Below are positions 1-13,200 of a stretch of 64,000 nt of DNA, piece by piece. The notes under the pieces were generated by a model. The model was not told the DNA's origin. It was given only the letters and a program-made list of their open reading frames with translations, and searched no databases. Within the stretch, counting starts at the first letter, position 1, and every line of letters begins with the position of its first letter. Origin of the DNA: Augochlora pura (Eukaryota; Arthropoda; Insecta; Hymenoptera; Halictidae); NCBI RefSeq assembly GCF_028453695.1, contig NC_135779.1, positions 9,746,831 to 9,810,830 of the forward strand. The letters run 5' to 3'. The position numbers and the translations under genes were made by a program.

Positions 1-294
1 ATTTAGCAATATCAAATAGTACAAAAGTTCTAATATAGATGACACGATCTCGTTATTTTAAGTAAGACGTCTACTTTACGACTGCCGATAAAATTTGTTT
101 TTCAAATATTTAAAAGTTGTTAAAAAAAACTTTAATAATACGTATTATATCTTCACTCTCATTACCAATACATCGACTTAAATGTTTAAATAATTCGACA
201 CTCATTTGGGCGACTCTTCATTAAAGTTCGTTCAAATAGAAAAAATACGTTCTCGATAATAAAATAGAATAAAGATAATATAAATAAAAACTGG

Positions 295-300
295 TTTATT
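295..300 (-). terminator. AATAAA poly(A) signal overlapping the stop codon of the first gene
   Basis: On the minus strand the gene ends ...AAA TAA TAA ACC. The hexamer AATAAA shares two bases with the stop codon (299-301), so the 3'UTR would be very short if this signal is used. A T-rich stretch follows. The region 1-294 shows nothing else. Confidence 0.4.
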
Positions 301-2267
301 ATTTTGCACTGCTGCAATTTGAATTCGCGGGTAATGCAACCGGCTTTGCAATGACAGCTTTGTTCGTCTGTGGAACTTTCGTGGGTGGCTTCAGCATCGA
401 TGTCCTTCCAGTAGGTGTATTTAACAGCCCAAACTTTTTCGGTGTAGCGATTCGAGTTTTTGTCGGAGTTTTCAATATCGTACGGGGCCTAAAATATCAA
501 ATCAGCACTGTTTCTTTTCACGTCTCAATTAATAATTTCAATTTATCGAATCAACTAACGGCATACCTATTTAACAAGTTCGATTCAGCCGTAACAGTTA
601 GTTTATTCACATTGTTCTTCTGTCCTATGTCAATGGGTTTCGACGGTAAAGACAGCCCTGTATGCGACGATGGAAGATAGAAGCTACGACGACGGAATTG
701 TAATTTTGCATTCTCTTGTTCCGTTTGAATACTTTTTTTCATTGCAGAAGGAGGAATCGGGTCGCTGATTCTCTGTGTCCGCGGTGATCTTGGCGTTTGC
801 AGTACATTTCTCGGAACTGCTCTCACCAATGCCTGCGTCTCTTTCGTAAAAGAACTCGTACTTGGCAATGGCTTTATATTGCTGGCCACACTTGTTCGCG
901 TCTTCTTCAGCGAAGTGACGCTCGGAACCAGCGAAATTTTTGCTAGTTCCGATTTCACGGATAAAGAATCTGTTGAAAGAATATTTAAAATCACTCTTCA
1001 ACTGTTCAGAAATTATACTAAACGCAATGTTTATTCAATAATGACCTTTGTTAAGAGAGGCGTCATTCAAGACAAACGACTTCCCGGTCAGCATCTTGAG
1101 AGCCTTATCTAACTCGGCTTTAGCTCCGATAATATGTTCAACCAGGTTTTTTTGATCTTCTTCTCCAGACACAGAGAGCTGATCCAAAGATTGGGACAAA
1201 TCATGCGGTATGGTTGGAGAACTCGTGATAATTGTAGGCAGCGATGGCCGCGGCTCTTCTATATTTCCGGTTTCGATGTCCCATGTTCTTTGACGTTGCA
1301 AAACAGGCTTCGCTGGAAGCGGAGTTCCACTCCGACCCATTTGATCTTCAGGAAGTCTCTGCAACAGATTACGACTTGCTAATTCGAAAAATTTGTAACT
1401 CCCTTTTCGAACTCACATTACACCCGCGTAAGTAGATTTCCGGAGCTGTGTTGCTGCGCGAAACGCCGATCTCTTCTCGCAAATTGTCGTTCGAAATTGT
1501 CGTTTCGAGAAATGTATTACTTGAACGAGATATGTTCAAATTTACGTCTGTATTACGGTTCACGTCTGGTACGTAGGAAATCGTGTCGAACAATCTCTGC
1601 GACACGTCTCGCAAGATTTGTGTAACGTCTTTTGGCAGACGGGGCAGCAAATTGCTGCCGGTTTCCATCACTTTGCGTGATACGTTGTCCTGCAACAAAT
1701 TTGGTAGTGATCCAGAAGAACAATTTGCTGAAATGAAAATTTAATCAACGGCGTTCAATGTTAAAATAGTGCTGAAGTTTTTTTTGTTTATCAAGATTTG
1801 TACGGTTTAAAAATATTTACACCTGAAGCGTCGAGTACTAGAAGACATAAATAATTGAAACATACAGTAAGTCTTGAGTGTCCAGTACCACTGACGCTCC
1901 AAAAGGACGCGTCATTGATGTGATCAGGATTAGGACATCGACATGTAACGCCTTCCAATTCCAAAACAGCTTTCATTTTCGAGGAGCTGCACTCGATGGC
2001 AACTTTTAGAGTGCCAGACTGACAAGTTGAGTTATTTTCCTCATCTTTTTTTCCCGACTCGTTGGATTTGTCCATTAAAAGAAGTTTGAAGCCAATCGCT
2101 TGGAAGAAAGCGGCTAAAATCGGTAAATCAGGCCTCACAGCATCGTACGATTCGGTGTTCGGCGGCGGTACTCCGTTTATCCAACGTAGCACCCATTGAT
2201 AAAACTTTCTTTGTGCACTAGATTGCGTAGCATTTTGGCTAACGAAAGAAGACGCGCTGGTTTCCAT
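299..2267 (-). CDS. Unrecognised five-exon gene, 553-aa Ser/Thr/Pro-rich protein
   Basis: I do not recognise this protein. The exons, in transcription order, are 2267-1823, 1727-1417, 1358-1046, 969-567 and 488-299. All junctions are GT-AG, the phases agree, and the total is 1662 nt. The first ~45 residues look globular and are rich in Trp, Tyr and Phe (QRKFYQWVLRWINGVPPP at about 19-36). A short Cys-containing segment (CRCPNPDH) lies in exon 1. The rest is Ser/Thr-rich and probably disordered, with a basic tail carrying repeated Thr-Pro motifs (TPTKTR, TPKK, TPTGR). Such a tail could be a phosphorylated or microtubule/DNA-binding region, but that is only inference. The 76-nt intron 3 uses a weak donor (GTCATT). 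The gene runs divergently from CLIP-190. The start is the first ATG of the long exon 1, with stops upstream. That it is a gene is well supported; its role is unknown. Confidence 0.75.
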
Positions 2268-4252
2268 CGTAGACGAACATCAACTGAAGAAAACGGTTGG
2301 AAAGTGCTACGGAATTCTGCTATGGAATTCACATTTGAACTTTTTTACCTTTCATGTCAACAGGTCACGCGAAGACAAATGTAAACAATGACAAGATTGC
2401 TAAGAGAAATGTATTCTCTTATATCGAGAGGCTACTTTATGAGAATAACTTTTTAAATAGATTTCAAGAGAAACAGATCTGCAATCGCAATTCAATGAAG
2501 AAAATTAATATCCATATTATAAATATTCATTAGAGCGAATTATATAATTATTTAAGTAGCAATTGAATCATGATAGATGACAATAATACACAATGTACAG
2601 TGGCCCCAGAAAATATTCCTACATCATTTAAGATGGCATTACATTTTTTTTACATTTTTTTCAGACGCTAGTGAGATTAACTTCAAACAAAATTTTGCAA
2701 AAATTTCATGGTTGAATTGATAAACAAAGATTAAGACATGGTGTTTTTCAACATTCTTAACTGATTGTAAACCTATAACGAACAAGGAGAATATCAATAA
2801 TTAGTTAATGTAATTTAAAATCTACAGGTAAAATTGTAACAGTTTTGAACGTTCTTACAGAGATGGAGCTGCAGGCATTTTCTACTGAAAGTTAATCAGT
2901 GTAGTCTGAAGAAGAAAGTAAAAAGTTTCTCTGTATTATTTGGCTACAAATTCTTACATGTTTATATAAATACTAGACTTCCTCATAGATTTTGTTATTG
3001 ACACCAAGACTTCCTAAATAAAACATGCTACAAAATCGTTATTAAATGATTTCATTTCATTGCAGTTTGCGTTTTTTTACACATTTCATCCGTTCTTGAT
3101 TCAAGCGGCAAACAATGTTTTAGCTGCGAAGTACATAAAAATAGACGTGACCTCTTGAAATTATTTTAAATTGTAGTAATAGAAAAAATATTTACAGCTA
3201 AAAATAGAGCAAGGTGCATTGTTGCTATAACATTTTTGCTAAGCGAAGAAACGTGTTTATCCTGATTATTGATTCTGTTGCTATCGTCTGACTGGTATCG
3301 TCAACGATAACGAATCTGGTTTTAATTTGCTGGAAATATTAAAGGAAATAGTAGTAAGGAAAAGTTCATCGTTGCAATAATCGTGTCAGGGAACAAGGGA
3401 AACCAGGGTAAAATCGGCAAATTACGAGTTAACTCGCAAGTAGACCGTGACGGCGCTACTGGCGCCAAGAGTTGTCACTTTTCCGTTAACCGTTGTGCGA
3501 ATCGGTGCGAAATATTTCGCGGTGCTGGTTCGTCGAGACAGGGTGATGTTCCAACAATTGTCTATGAAATATGTTAATTGATTGTGCGCGTTCGCATCAC
3601 GTCACGCTTAAATAAGGTAAGCATCTCGACGCGTTCTCCTTCGAAACGTGATCGTCGATCTCGTGCAGGTTAACCTTTCTTGCGTTTGACATTTTTTTTA
3701 ACGTTATAATATCCGCTTCGAACGGAAATTCGCTTCTCAAACTATCTCATCTTCGAATACGAAACAAAGGAAATCATTTCACACGATTTCCTAGGAATGT
3801 CAAGCAATAAATATGCTTTCTGCGTAGTTTGCGTAAGCGTATCTGCGATTTCAGTTTCGATAACAATTTAAAAAGCCATAACGACTCTTCACGTTGAATA
3901 CATTGAATGGGACGACGATATGATTTTTTATTTTAATTTTTTAAATGAAAATTGCTAGCAAAAATCAAAAACTTAATGTTTGATCATTTTTGGAATAATT
4001 GTCAATTTGTTGCGTGAGTTATAGTCTCTGTATTAATGATTATTTGCAACTTTTGCAAAGTAGAAATTTGCGTGGATCTTAAAATATTTCAAAACGTTAG
4101 ATTTATTATGTTATCCGTGTTTTTTCGATAATAATATGTTCAACTTGATTTGCAAACATTTGATAGATGTTTGTGCGTGATTTCTTGTCAGTTCCATTAA
4201 CCATTCATTTTCATGTTTCAGAGTTATATAACAATAAGTGAATATAAATAAG
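2268..4252. other. Divergent intergenic region upstream of the first gene and CLIP-190
   Basis: No coding gene is seen. It should hold the promoters of the minus-strand gene ending its 5' side at 2267 and of CLIP-190 starting at 4253. A moderately GC-richer stretch at about 3390-3670 is the best candidate for the CLIP-190 promoter or 5'UTR. Bases 2597-2640 resemble the end of a Tc1-like transposon (listed separately). The remainder is AT-rich without recognisable structure. Confidence 0.4.
2597..2640. mobile_element. Possible Tc1-like transposon terminus (remnant)
   Basis: The stretch begins acagtggccccagaaaatat, which resembles the terminal repeats of insect Tc1-like elements (ACAGTGGSSSC..AAA.TATTC). 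No matching opposite terminus or transposase reading frame was found nearby, so at most this is one decayed end. Confidence 0.25.
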
Positions 4253-7200
4253 ATGGGTGAGCCAAAACCATCAGGATTAAGACCACCTTCAAAAATTGGT
4301 CGGCCATGCAGCAATCTGCCGCCAAGACCGGCAGTGCCACCTTCTCCTCCAAGACCTGCTATGAGTGAGTTTTTAATAATAATATTTGTTATATTTAATA
4401 ATATACGCATGTTTTGAAACAACTCTGTTGTATTGTTATTTGGTAATACATTACAGTTTTACAGTGTGTCTTTCTATAAGTAAGAATGTAAACACCAAAT
4501 AAAAACATGATGCCTTTACAATCGTGTTAAATCATATTACAATTACAGGCAGTATTAGTAGATAAGAACTAGCAACACCTAGTATTCAATGCTATTATTG
4601 AAGATACAGGAATTTGAATGAATAGAATGCTTCAGTAAATGGTGTTCCTAATATCTTTCTGGTTACAAGGCAATTAAGAGGATTTATAAGGTGACACTTC
4701 TGGAATTATTGCTTCTGATGTATAAGTTTGGATTTCAAAGGTAGACACAATTATATAGACACTGAAATTGGACTTTACAGAAACATATCTATTGTTGAAG
4801 TGACTAGGGCATTCCAATGAGAAGCCTCTGAGAGTAGCAGCTCAGGCTTAGGATCTACAGACTAAACAAAATTGAGTGATTGGTCCCTGTAAAACTATGT
4901 TTGTTACTAAAATTGCTAAAGCAATCCAATGTGGAATCTCTGAGATCAGCGTTTTAGGCTTAGGATCTTCAGCATAAGCAAATCAAATAGAGACTGTAAT
5001 TGGCTCCTTAGAGAGTGAAATTGATTTCTTAGACATTGCAATTGGTTTCTTAGAGACTGAATGGTTTGGTAAATCATAGAATGAAAGTCTTGGAACGAAA
5101 GTGTAGGGTGTAAGTTCAAGTCCAACGATTGTAATACTGTCACCATAGCTGATCCAGATGAAAGATCGAGCTCGATCGGCACTCAACGCGTCTAATTCCC
5201 CACGCCATGCGATCGAGTACGCCCACCAGACCCTGAGACGAGCGTGAACGAGTGGTTTTACAAGCGCGAGACCGCGAATTTCTCGCGAGTCGTTCTTCCA
5301 CCTCTCACCGCAACGGATCTCGTCCGAGCGATCTGGTAAATACTATTCCCACTAACAAACGGTCCCACCGCGGGCGCTTTGTTTCCTGGAAAAGATTCTC
5401 TGCGATCGTTTAGTGAATACCTCGTGCTCGTGCAATTACTACTAACAGAAATACTCGACATACTAGCTTTTACAACTCGCCTTGGCCTGACGCAGGTCCG
5501 AATATCTCGATCTTGTATCTTAATTTAAACTAAATGAAGGTATTTTTTCGTTTTATATATCTTTTCATCCTCTCTTGGAATCTTGAACTATTCATAGTGT
5601 TTATCCCGGTTGTTATATTCAGTGATTATGCGCTTGGCTGTGATATAAGATGCAGGATAGAGTTCCATCATAAAGAGGTTTCCTCTAACATTTACGATGC
5701 TATGTAACTTTAACATATATTTTGCACGTTTTAATTATTGTCGTCTTCAGACTACTGCGATTTTCGTTCAACTCCAATCACTTTGTATACTCTTCAGTAA
5801 GACTCATTCAGTTAGAACATTCGACGCCACGGATCTTCATTTGCCTGGATCAATATTTCTTGTATGATCCAATGCAATCTTTGTCTCTGGAACTCGAAAA
5901 TACCAATCTCGTTTCTTAAAGTCCAAGGACTTGTTTACAGAGTCACCTCTTAAACATCTTCATCTCTATTTCCTTGTAACTTCATGTCCAATATCTGTTC
6001 ATCTTTCAATTCTCAGAATAGCACTGTCTAACGCGTTCCAATAACTTCTTCAGGATCAGCTTCGATTTTGACGAAATTTATGTTAACAAAGAGACCTAAG
6101 ATTCGCATACTCTAACCATACATAGATTTTGAAAATAGCCAAAAATTGCTGCGAGGGTTGAACTCAGGGAATCGTTGGTGTTTGCAATGTATACGAGAGA
6201 GTGAATAGGTACGAGAGAAACCTAATTAAAATTTACGAACAGTGTTATGAATCGGTGTAAGGCCTTTGCGAAGGAGACAAACGCGACGCACGTACAAAAG
6301 CTCGTGGCTCCACGAATCGAGGGCACTTATCTTGCCTTATTGGTTCATCCAAGAACAGCGGTGCTAGGAAGGGACACACGCCGGTGCACCTCGCACGGTG
6401 CAGTCATCATCATCATCGCCGCGATGACGCATGCGGTTATGCAATCCGGCGTGTTTGTTGTACGCTCGATATCCAACCGTTTCGTCTTTCCTCCCACGTG
6501 CGAGACCGCTTCCCTTATCCGGTAGGGCTTTTCGAACCACCCATGATTTATACAGGGTAAACTGGTAAAATTCACCGCCGCAATCGCTCCAAAACGGCAG
6601 CTCTTCGCCGCGGTTCCCTGTGCTTCTTTAATCAATAATAACTATACTATAGCTATTACCTGGCTGCAGATTTCATGTGCTTGTGAGAACAATACCTAGG
6701 TAACGTACCAAAACACATTAGAAAAGTTTTAGAACACGTTTATTATCTCCCTGAAAATTAGTGAGAGGAGAACAGTTTTATTAAAACTCTGTGGCTCTGC
6801 AGGTAAATGTTATCTTCCACAAGTAACTGCAATTCAGTTGCAAAAATAATTATCTTTACTGAAGTGACTTGGAGGGTCGCTAGTAGTTTACCCTCTAAGT
6901 TTTTTACGAATTTTTCATCCCCAAAACTCGGACTCTTAAAGCTGTAGTAGATACGGCAAGTCATGGTCAGACAATGCATACTCAGTACTAGTTCAGCCAA
7001 CCTTGTGCACAATTGCATAATCTTTGTCTAGATTAAAAACGAGCTACCATTTTCAGTTTTTTTTTTGCTCCCATTTTCCTACAGTTTGGAAAATGTCCAA
7101 GGTAGTATTCATCCACCCTATATGCATTTATACCCGTACCCCGTTCTTGCCGGGGTATCGTGTCGACGAATGTTCGATCTCGGATTTCGCAACGCGATCG

Positions 7201-10200
7201 CGAGTTCCAAGGTAATGATGTCAATTTTCAACTTGACAGGGAAACGGATACGTTCACGATACTCGATATTGTCTGCACTACGACCCGACTGTTGTCGAGG
7301 AAATCGATGAAAGTGGCGTCTGCAGGCTTCTGCACTTTCGAATGCCAAGCATCCTTGCTGGATTAGTTCCAAGACGCATCCCAATTCTTGCACATTATAG
7401 GACGTTGACCCTGCGCGATTTTCTTTTTTTTTGGCTGCTTCGCTTGCACAAGCAAAAGCCGCAACCACATTCGTCCAGAATTTTAAATTTGGGAGCTCTT
7501 AGTATTAAATCGCAGCTGATTTTTGAAGTCGGAGACCATTGTGTAACATTTTGTGTTGAGAGCAATCATATCTCTTGGACATGGGACATTTTTCCTCAAC
7601 AAATTTTAAGAATAAGTATATGTACATTTGTTTCATCGTTGCTTCGAAGCACCTTCAGGAGGTGATGGATTAAATCACTGATAAATTGCTTTGATATCCA
7701 GGACTCGCTAATTAATTTTCTGAGTTCCTTTTGAGCGAGACTCTTATAAAAAATTCAATTCAACATGGATTGTGAATGAGATTAATGTAGCTTTTGAACA
7801 ATTTTTTCAGAAATTTTGAATTGTTCCTCGATTTTAAACGAACTATTAGAAAACTATAGATAAACCGTTGAGATCAGAGATTCTTGCAAAATATTAATTT
7901 TAGCATGGATTGTGGATCAAAGTATAGTATAACTTTTAAACGATTTTTCTCATAAATCTTTAATCATTGATCATCGATTTTGAAAAAAAAAAACTATTAG
8001 AAAACTTTAAATACGTTGTTGAGATTCGAGAATTAGCGTCTCAAGCTCAAGTATTTATTGTAAGTAGACATCTTAATATTTAACAAAAAATTCGACGCTC
8101 ATTCGCCAGCATTCTTGAAATTCCTCGGTCGATCCGTCGTTACATGTGTCGGCCAGCGGCAAGCATAACACTCGCATGTTTACACATTTTTTGTTGCTGC
8201 TGCTCTCGTTATTAGCATTCGTAGATCAGGATCGCCTAAGGTGACGATCTCTCGTTCTGATGCAATCGGCCAGACGGTGATCGACACACCGGCGTGTCAC
8301 CGTCGCCTAAATATGGGAAGATAACTAGCTCGCGGACACACGGCCGAAGATGTCGCATATTTTCGGCCCGATTTGCATACGTCGGCAGTTTTTGGTATCG
8401 GTTAACGGTAAATGGCGCCGATGATGTTGCAACTTTAATCGAAATCTGAATCCTCTTGCGTGGAACTCAGCACGATAGGAAATTTTTTTGTACAGACAGT
8501 ACAATTTTTCTCTAAAGCTTATTTTTTAGTATGTAAACTATATACTCAATATAAAGAACATTCATATGTCCCCTGTAAATCTTTAAACATTATTTTTGCA
8601 ATGTTCTGCGATTTATAAAAGGTCTCTTCGACGATCGATACAGGTTAGTATCACTGATCTTGGAGATAGATCTTCTTATCTGCCTATCTGTAATCTTCCA
8701 GTCTCTGGTCTCGATAATAACTGTCTGATAAATTTTGAGACATTAATTCCAACGATTCATAATTTATCAATCCTTTGCACCCGAGTGGTAATTGGCATTT
8801 ATAAATTGCTGTAGCACGTTCCAAAACAATTTTTACATTATAAAATTTGCTAATATATAAAAAGACTAGTAAAACTATAACTGTTGTATGCACACGTTAT
8901 GTAAACAAGGTCAATACAAATCTTAGCAGCAGAATCAAAATGCGTATTCATACATTTCATAATTAATCGATGGATTTCTCGCGAAGGAAGCAAACTAATT
9001 ACCGTTCGATCTTATCGGAAAAGTCGTTGAATGCGGGAAACGCGTGCTGTTCCGCACTGCAGTTGCCTAGGAGCTTCGATTTCTGAATAAACTCTCTCGT
9101 TCCCATCAATCATCCTGCTGCATCGATCCGCGGCGTGATCGTAGAAAAGTTCGAAACGCCGACGTAGTTCGGAGTTCCTTGATAGATCAACGTGAGCCGA
9201 CCGTTCGGCTCGAGCGATAATCGATTCTAGATGGGGATCACAGATTCATTCGGATCTCATTACCTACGGACATTAGATTAGATTCCAGGAACAAATCTGC
9301 TACCTGTTCGCGGCGGTAGTAATCGAATAGGTTTACACCATTAACCTTGCTTATGTATGGGGACCCCGTAGTATCGAGATTGTATGACTGCGTACGCGGA
9401 TCGCGTTACGATCGGTCATGGTGATTGGCACTGCTTTTATTTCGGTAGGATCGATGCACAGATCCTTGGTGTGCTGCGACGCTTTCCCGAAAACGAACCG
9501 TGTTCCGTCCGATCGGACCGCCATTTTTGCAAAACAAAAAATAAGTTCGAGCCTGCCAAGGTACGCGCGGTGAAAACACAATGAAAGTATTCATTGTCTT
9601 CGTGTCTTGAAAATAATTTGGAACGCGGTATTTTTAGACTTCTCAAGGTCCGATACATCGGTGTTCCTTTTCGATCATTCTTCTAATGACGGTGATTCAT
9701 TCGACGTTTACTCTATATATAGTATTTGAGAATTGGAACACTGTTGCTGTGTGTTTTTTTCTTTTCAACGTGTCCTTTTGGTAGCGTTGACCGACAATTG
9801 TGAACGTAGATTTAGTTTTCGTTGGATAGTTGTTGCAGTGAATCGAGTGTAACTAACACGAGGTTAACTGTAACGAAATATTGATAGTAATAATTCATTT
9901 GTTTGCAGAAAGGCTCTTTGAAAAATGTGTATTTAATATTCGTCTGACAATAAAACGCGTCGCAGATAATTATTTCTGAATCTGAAAGTAAGCTTTCTAA
10001 AATCTATGCGAAACAATCGATCGAATTCTATCGTAAGCAAGAAATTGTAATAATAACAATAGCTTTATTTACAAACGGAACGAACCCTTTGTTTATCATC
10101 CTGCGACGACCGCGACGCTCTTATTGCTACGAACGGACGTCGAATTCTCACCGAAAGGATTCGTACATCGAAAATTCCGATCGATCGCCGAAGGAAAAAT

Positions 10201-13200
10201 CAGCGGATTGATCGGCGTTCTAATCGCGGATCGATCTCGTCGAACAGAAACATAGCCGCCCACGCGAACGACCTACTACCACCGTCTCGCCCACGTTCCC
10301 TCATGAATTATTAATTAAATCGCGAATCGCGGTATTTTTCTCGGTTTTTTTTTCTATCGGAGGTGGTGAGATAACGTGCTTGACTTGCGTTCTAATTGAA
10401 TTAAAAACGAGACAGCTTTATCTGCGGTCGCGTAATTGTTGCCGGTCGTTTCGACGGCCTGTGTAAACACGGCAACTTCGTTTCGGCGCACGGTAGCCGG
10501 TCGAATATTACGATCTATCTCGGGGGGCCGATCGATCATAACAGGCGAACACACCTTCTTAATTGCTCTTTTACATAACTGTCCACTTGGGAATGAAATT
10601 AACTTCCTGCCGGGACACGACGCGACACGGCGCCGCCGTTGATCAGTCCACTGAGCACCGTTCGAAAACACATCTACATTAATTGTACATAATTGCTCGA
10701 TTATTTTCAAAACCCGGCTCTGTCGATCTTTAAGCATGTCTCGCAATCAGAGGAAACGTAAATTTATCATCGTACATGCAAAAAATTTGAAGTGAAGAAG
10801 TGTTTCTCAGAATTATTTTCTAAAAATATAATGGTCATTGTTTTTAAACGTTTGTTTGGAAAAAAAGTCTTGTTTCAGAAATGTAGATATTTTCCTTAGC
10901 GCATGTAGAAAAGTGTACCGATTTTTAGTCTGGATTAGATCACTTATTTAAGCGATCAAGTGTATTGAATAAACGATTGAATACTATCGAATGCAGTAAT
11001 GTATACTGAATATTAATATCGTGATTTATACATATAAGTCTCTTTGTTACTTTGTGAATCGATGTTACTTTGTGAAACGTTTATTGTATACGTCCGCCTT
11101 GGTTTGCCCAACGAGTTTCTATCGAGCTGGTCGATGGAAACGTAGAAGCTTGTCCCCGAGAAAGCATGCTTTTGTCCGGTACGATTTGCATTGTTTCTGC
11201 ATTGTTTTGCATGATCACAGACCAGATGGAACATCTCTGGGAAACGCACGGCCGTCGGTTAAGCGAGGCTGGCCTGCGCAGAGGATCAGGTGGGTGCTTC
11301 GTTGATTTTTGTATTTCTGTTTTCCTATCTTCCGTCCCAGAACGATGCTGGAACCTTAAACACTGGCCGAAACTGTACAATCGATTCAATTCCTTCACGA
11401 GTCGTTTCTGTAAAATTATTATTCATGTACATATAATGATCGTGTTCATCGTTCCAGCATCGTTTTAAAAATCACGTACCGTCTCAGTCAGTAGCACGAA
11501 TGTTCCAAGCTTGTTTCAAAATGTTTGTTTTATTGTGAACGTGGCTGGCAATCGTGAGAAGGCTTTTACAAGAATGCAACATTGCTGCATGGTTACAACT
11601 GGCGTTCATTAATCTCAACGCTAAAGTTCCCAGAAACATATTAATTGGGAAACTCCAGGAAGATTTCCAATTCAGATTGTGCCTGGAAATCCAGTTCAAC
11701 GACAATTAAAATCTTTACGTGTATAGAGTAATATTTAAAGCAGCGCCACGATTTATATGAATAAAAGAAATCCTGGGTTTTTTCTATCGAGTTCCCCTCA
11801 GTGACGAAGGAGACACAAACTAAAGTATCCTCAGAATTATCTCAGTGTACGTTAATTATTAATGCGTTATAAAAACTTGAAGAAATCTTGCAGCCCTTTT
11901 ATAACGTAGAATTGGGCTTTCTTTCAGCGATGTCTGCCCCGTGGTTCGCCATCTTGGTGTGTCCAAGCGACAAGACGTCTTACCACGCGTTCTAGTCACC
12001 GGTGTTGCATGCCGCACTACAGCACTACCGTTACGGAAAATTGTTAACACATTGTCTACTAATAATTATTTAATTGTTTCCAATCGTCTACAATCTAGAA
12101 CTATATGCGACTTAATTTTAATTTTAACATATCTTTCAATTCTTAGAAGATTTGCATGGAAACAAATTTTGGATAGATAAAGTGTTACTTCATCCTAATC
12201 CTTAGATTATCGATAGTGTCGATTATTATAGAAGATAATTCGCTAGCATTAAATCGCACAATGGAATTGCCTTTGAGAGAAGTCACTGAGGGGTTCAGGG
12301 GTTCAAAAAATGCTTAAAAGAGAAACTAGAAAAATTCGGAACACCTTCGAGTCCTAATAAAGAAATGAAAGCTCTCCAACATTTAACGAACGAATAAAAA
12401 TTCCCTGAGTCTATTAAACGAACTTGTCGTTGTCGGACAGATACTAGTGTCGTCCTGACAGAAGACACCGACAGCTTTATAATAGGAGACCGAGTATGGG
12501 TCGGCGGCACGAAACCTGGTGCGATCGCTTACATCGGGGAAACTCAGTTCGCACCCGGAGACTGGGCTGGAGTGGTCCTCGACGAACCAATCGGTAAGAT
12601 CCATCATCATCAAATGATCCTTGACCCATTACCCGCCATTTTTCACTCGAAAGTAGGTTCGATCACCTTAGAGGGTGTAGCCTAAGCAAGACTCGAGACT
12701 GACTTCGTGGACTTTTTAACACGCAACTACAAAACTGTCAAACATCGTTTTCGTTATCGCGTATTATTTTACAATCATACATTCTACAAAAATTATACAG
12801 AACTTATGCGAAGCCATTATAGGATCGTAGTCGTTCTAAAGCATTACATTTAAATTTTGAAAGTGTACAAAAAAGTTTCAGCAACCGTATAATCTATTTA
12901 CAATAACGAAAATTCTATTTAAACAATTGAATTGACTATAATTAGTGCTATGAAAGGCCTTGTCTTAACAAAGAATGATGTTGAACTGAACTTAAGAGTT
13001 TAGTTTCTGACTGTCTAGATTTCGAACGTAGAAAAATCATCACAGAGTACCCCCCGCCCCCCTCCTTGATCATCCTTTCTGGATAATTCTCACGCAACCA
13101 TTTCCCGATCCCCGAGCCAAAATCGATCGTCGATCGCAAAAGTATGGTTAAAGACGGAAGTTAGAAACATGACCTGTCAGAAGATGAAAGACTGATGAGA

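Larger units (their letters stand above)
4365..12440 (+). other. 8-kb first coding intron of CLIP-190
   Basis: No convincing coding exon is seen between the Pro-rich leader and CAP-Gly 1. Open frames here are short and lack family resemblance. The intron holds degenerate direct repeats (about 4815-4985 and 7735-8035). It also has GC-richer islands around 5160-5470, 9000-9600 and 10080-10740 that could be enhancers or alternative first exons, but I cannot show this. Confidence 0.5.

Noticed and set aside
5258..5461. 67-codon minus-strand frame in a GC-richer island of the CLIP-190 intron
   Set aside because: No homology, no supporting splice structure; the GC content alone leaves frames open. 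An alternative first exon was considered but has no evident start.
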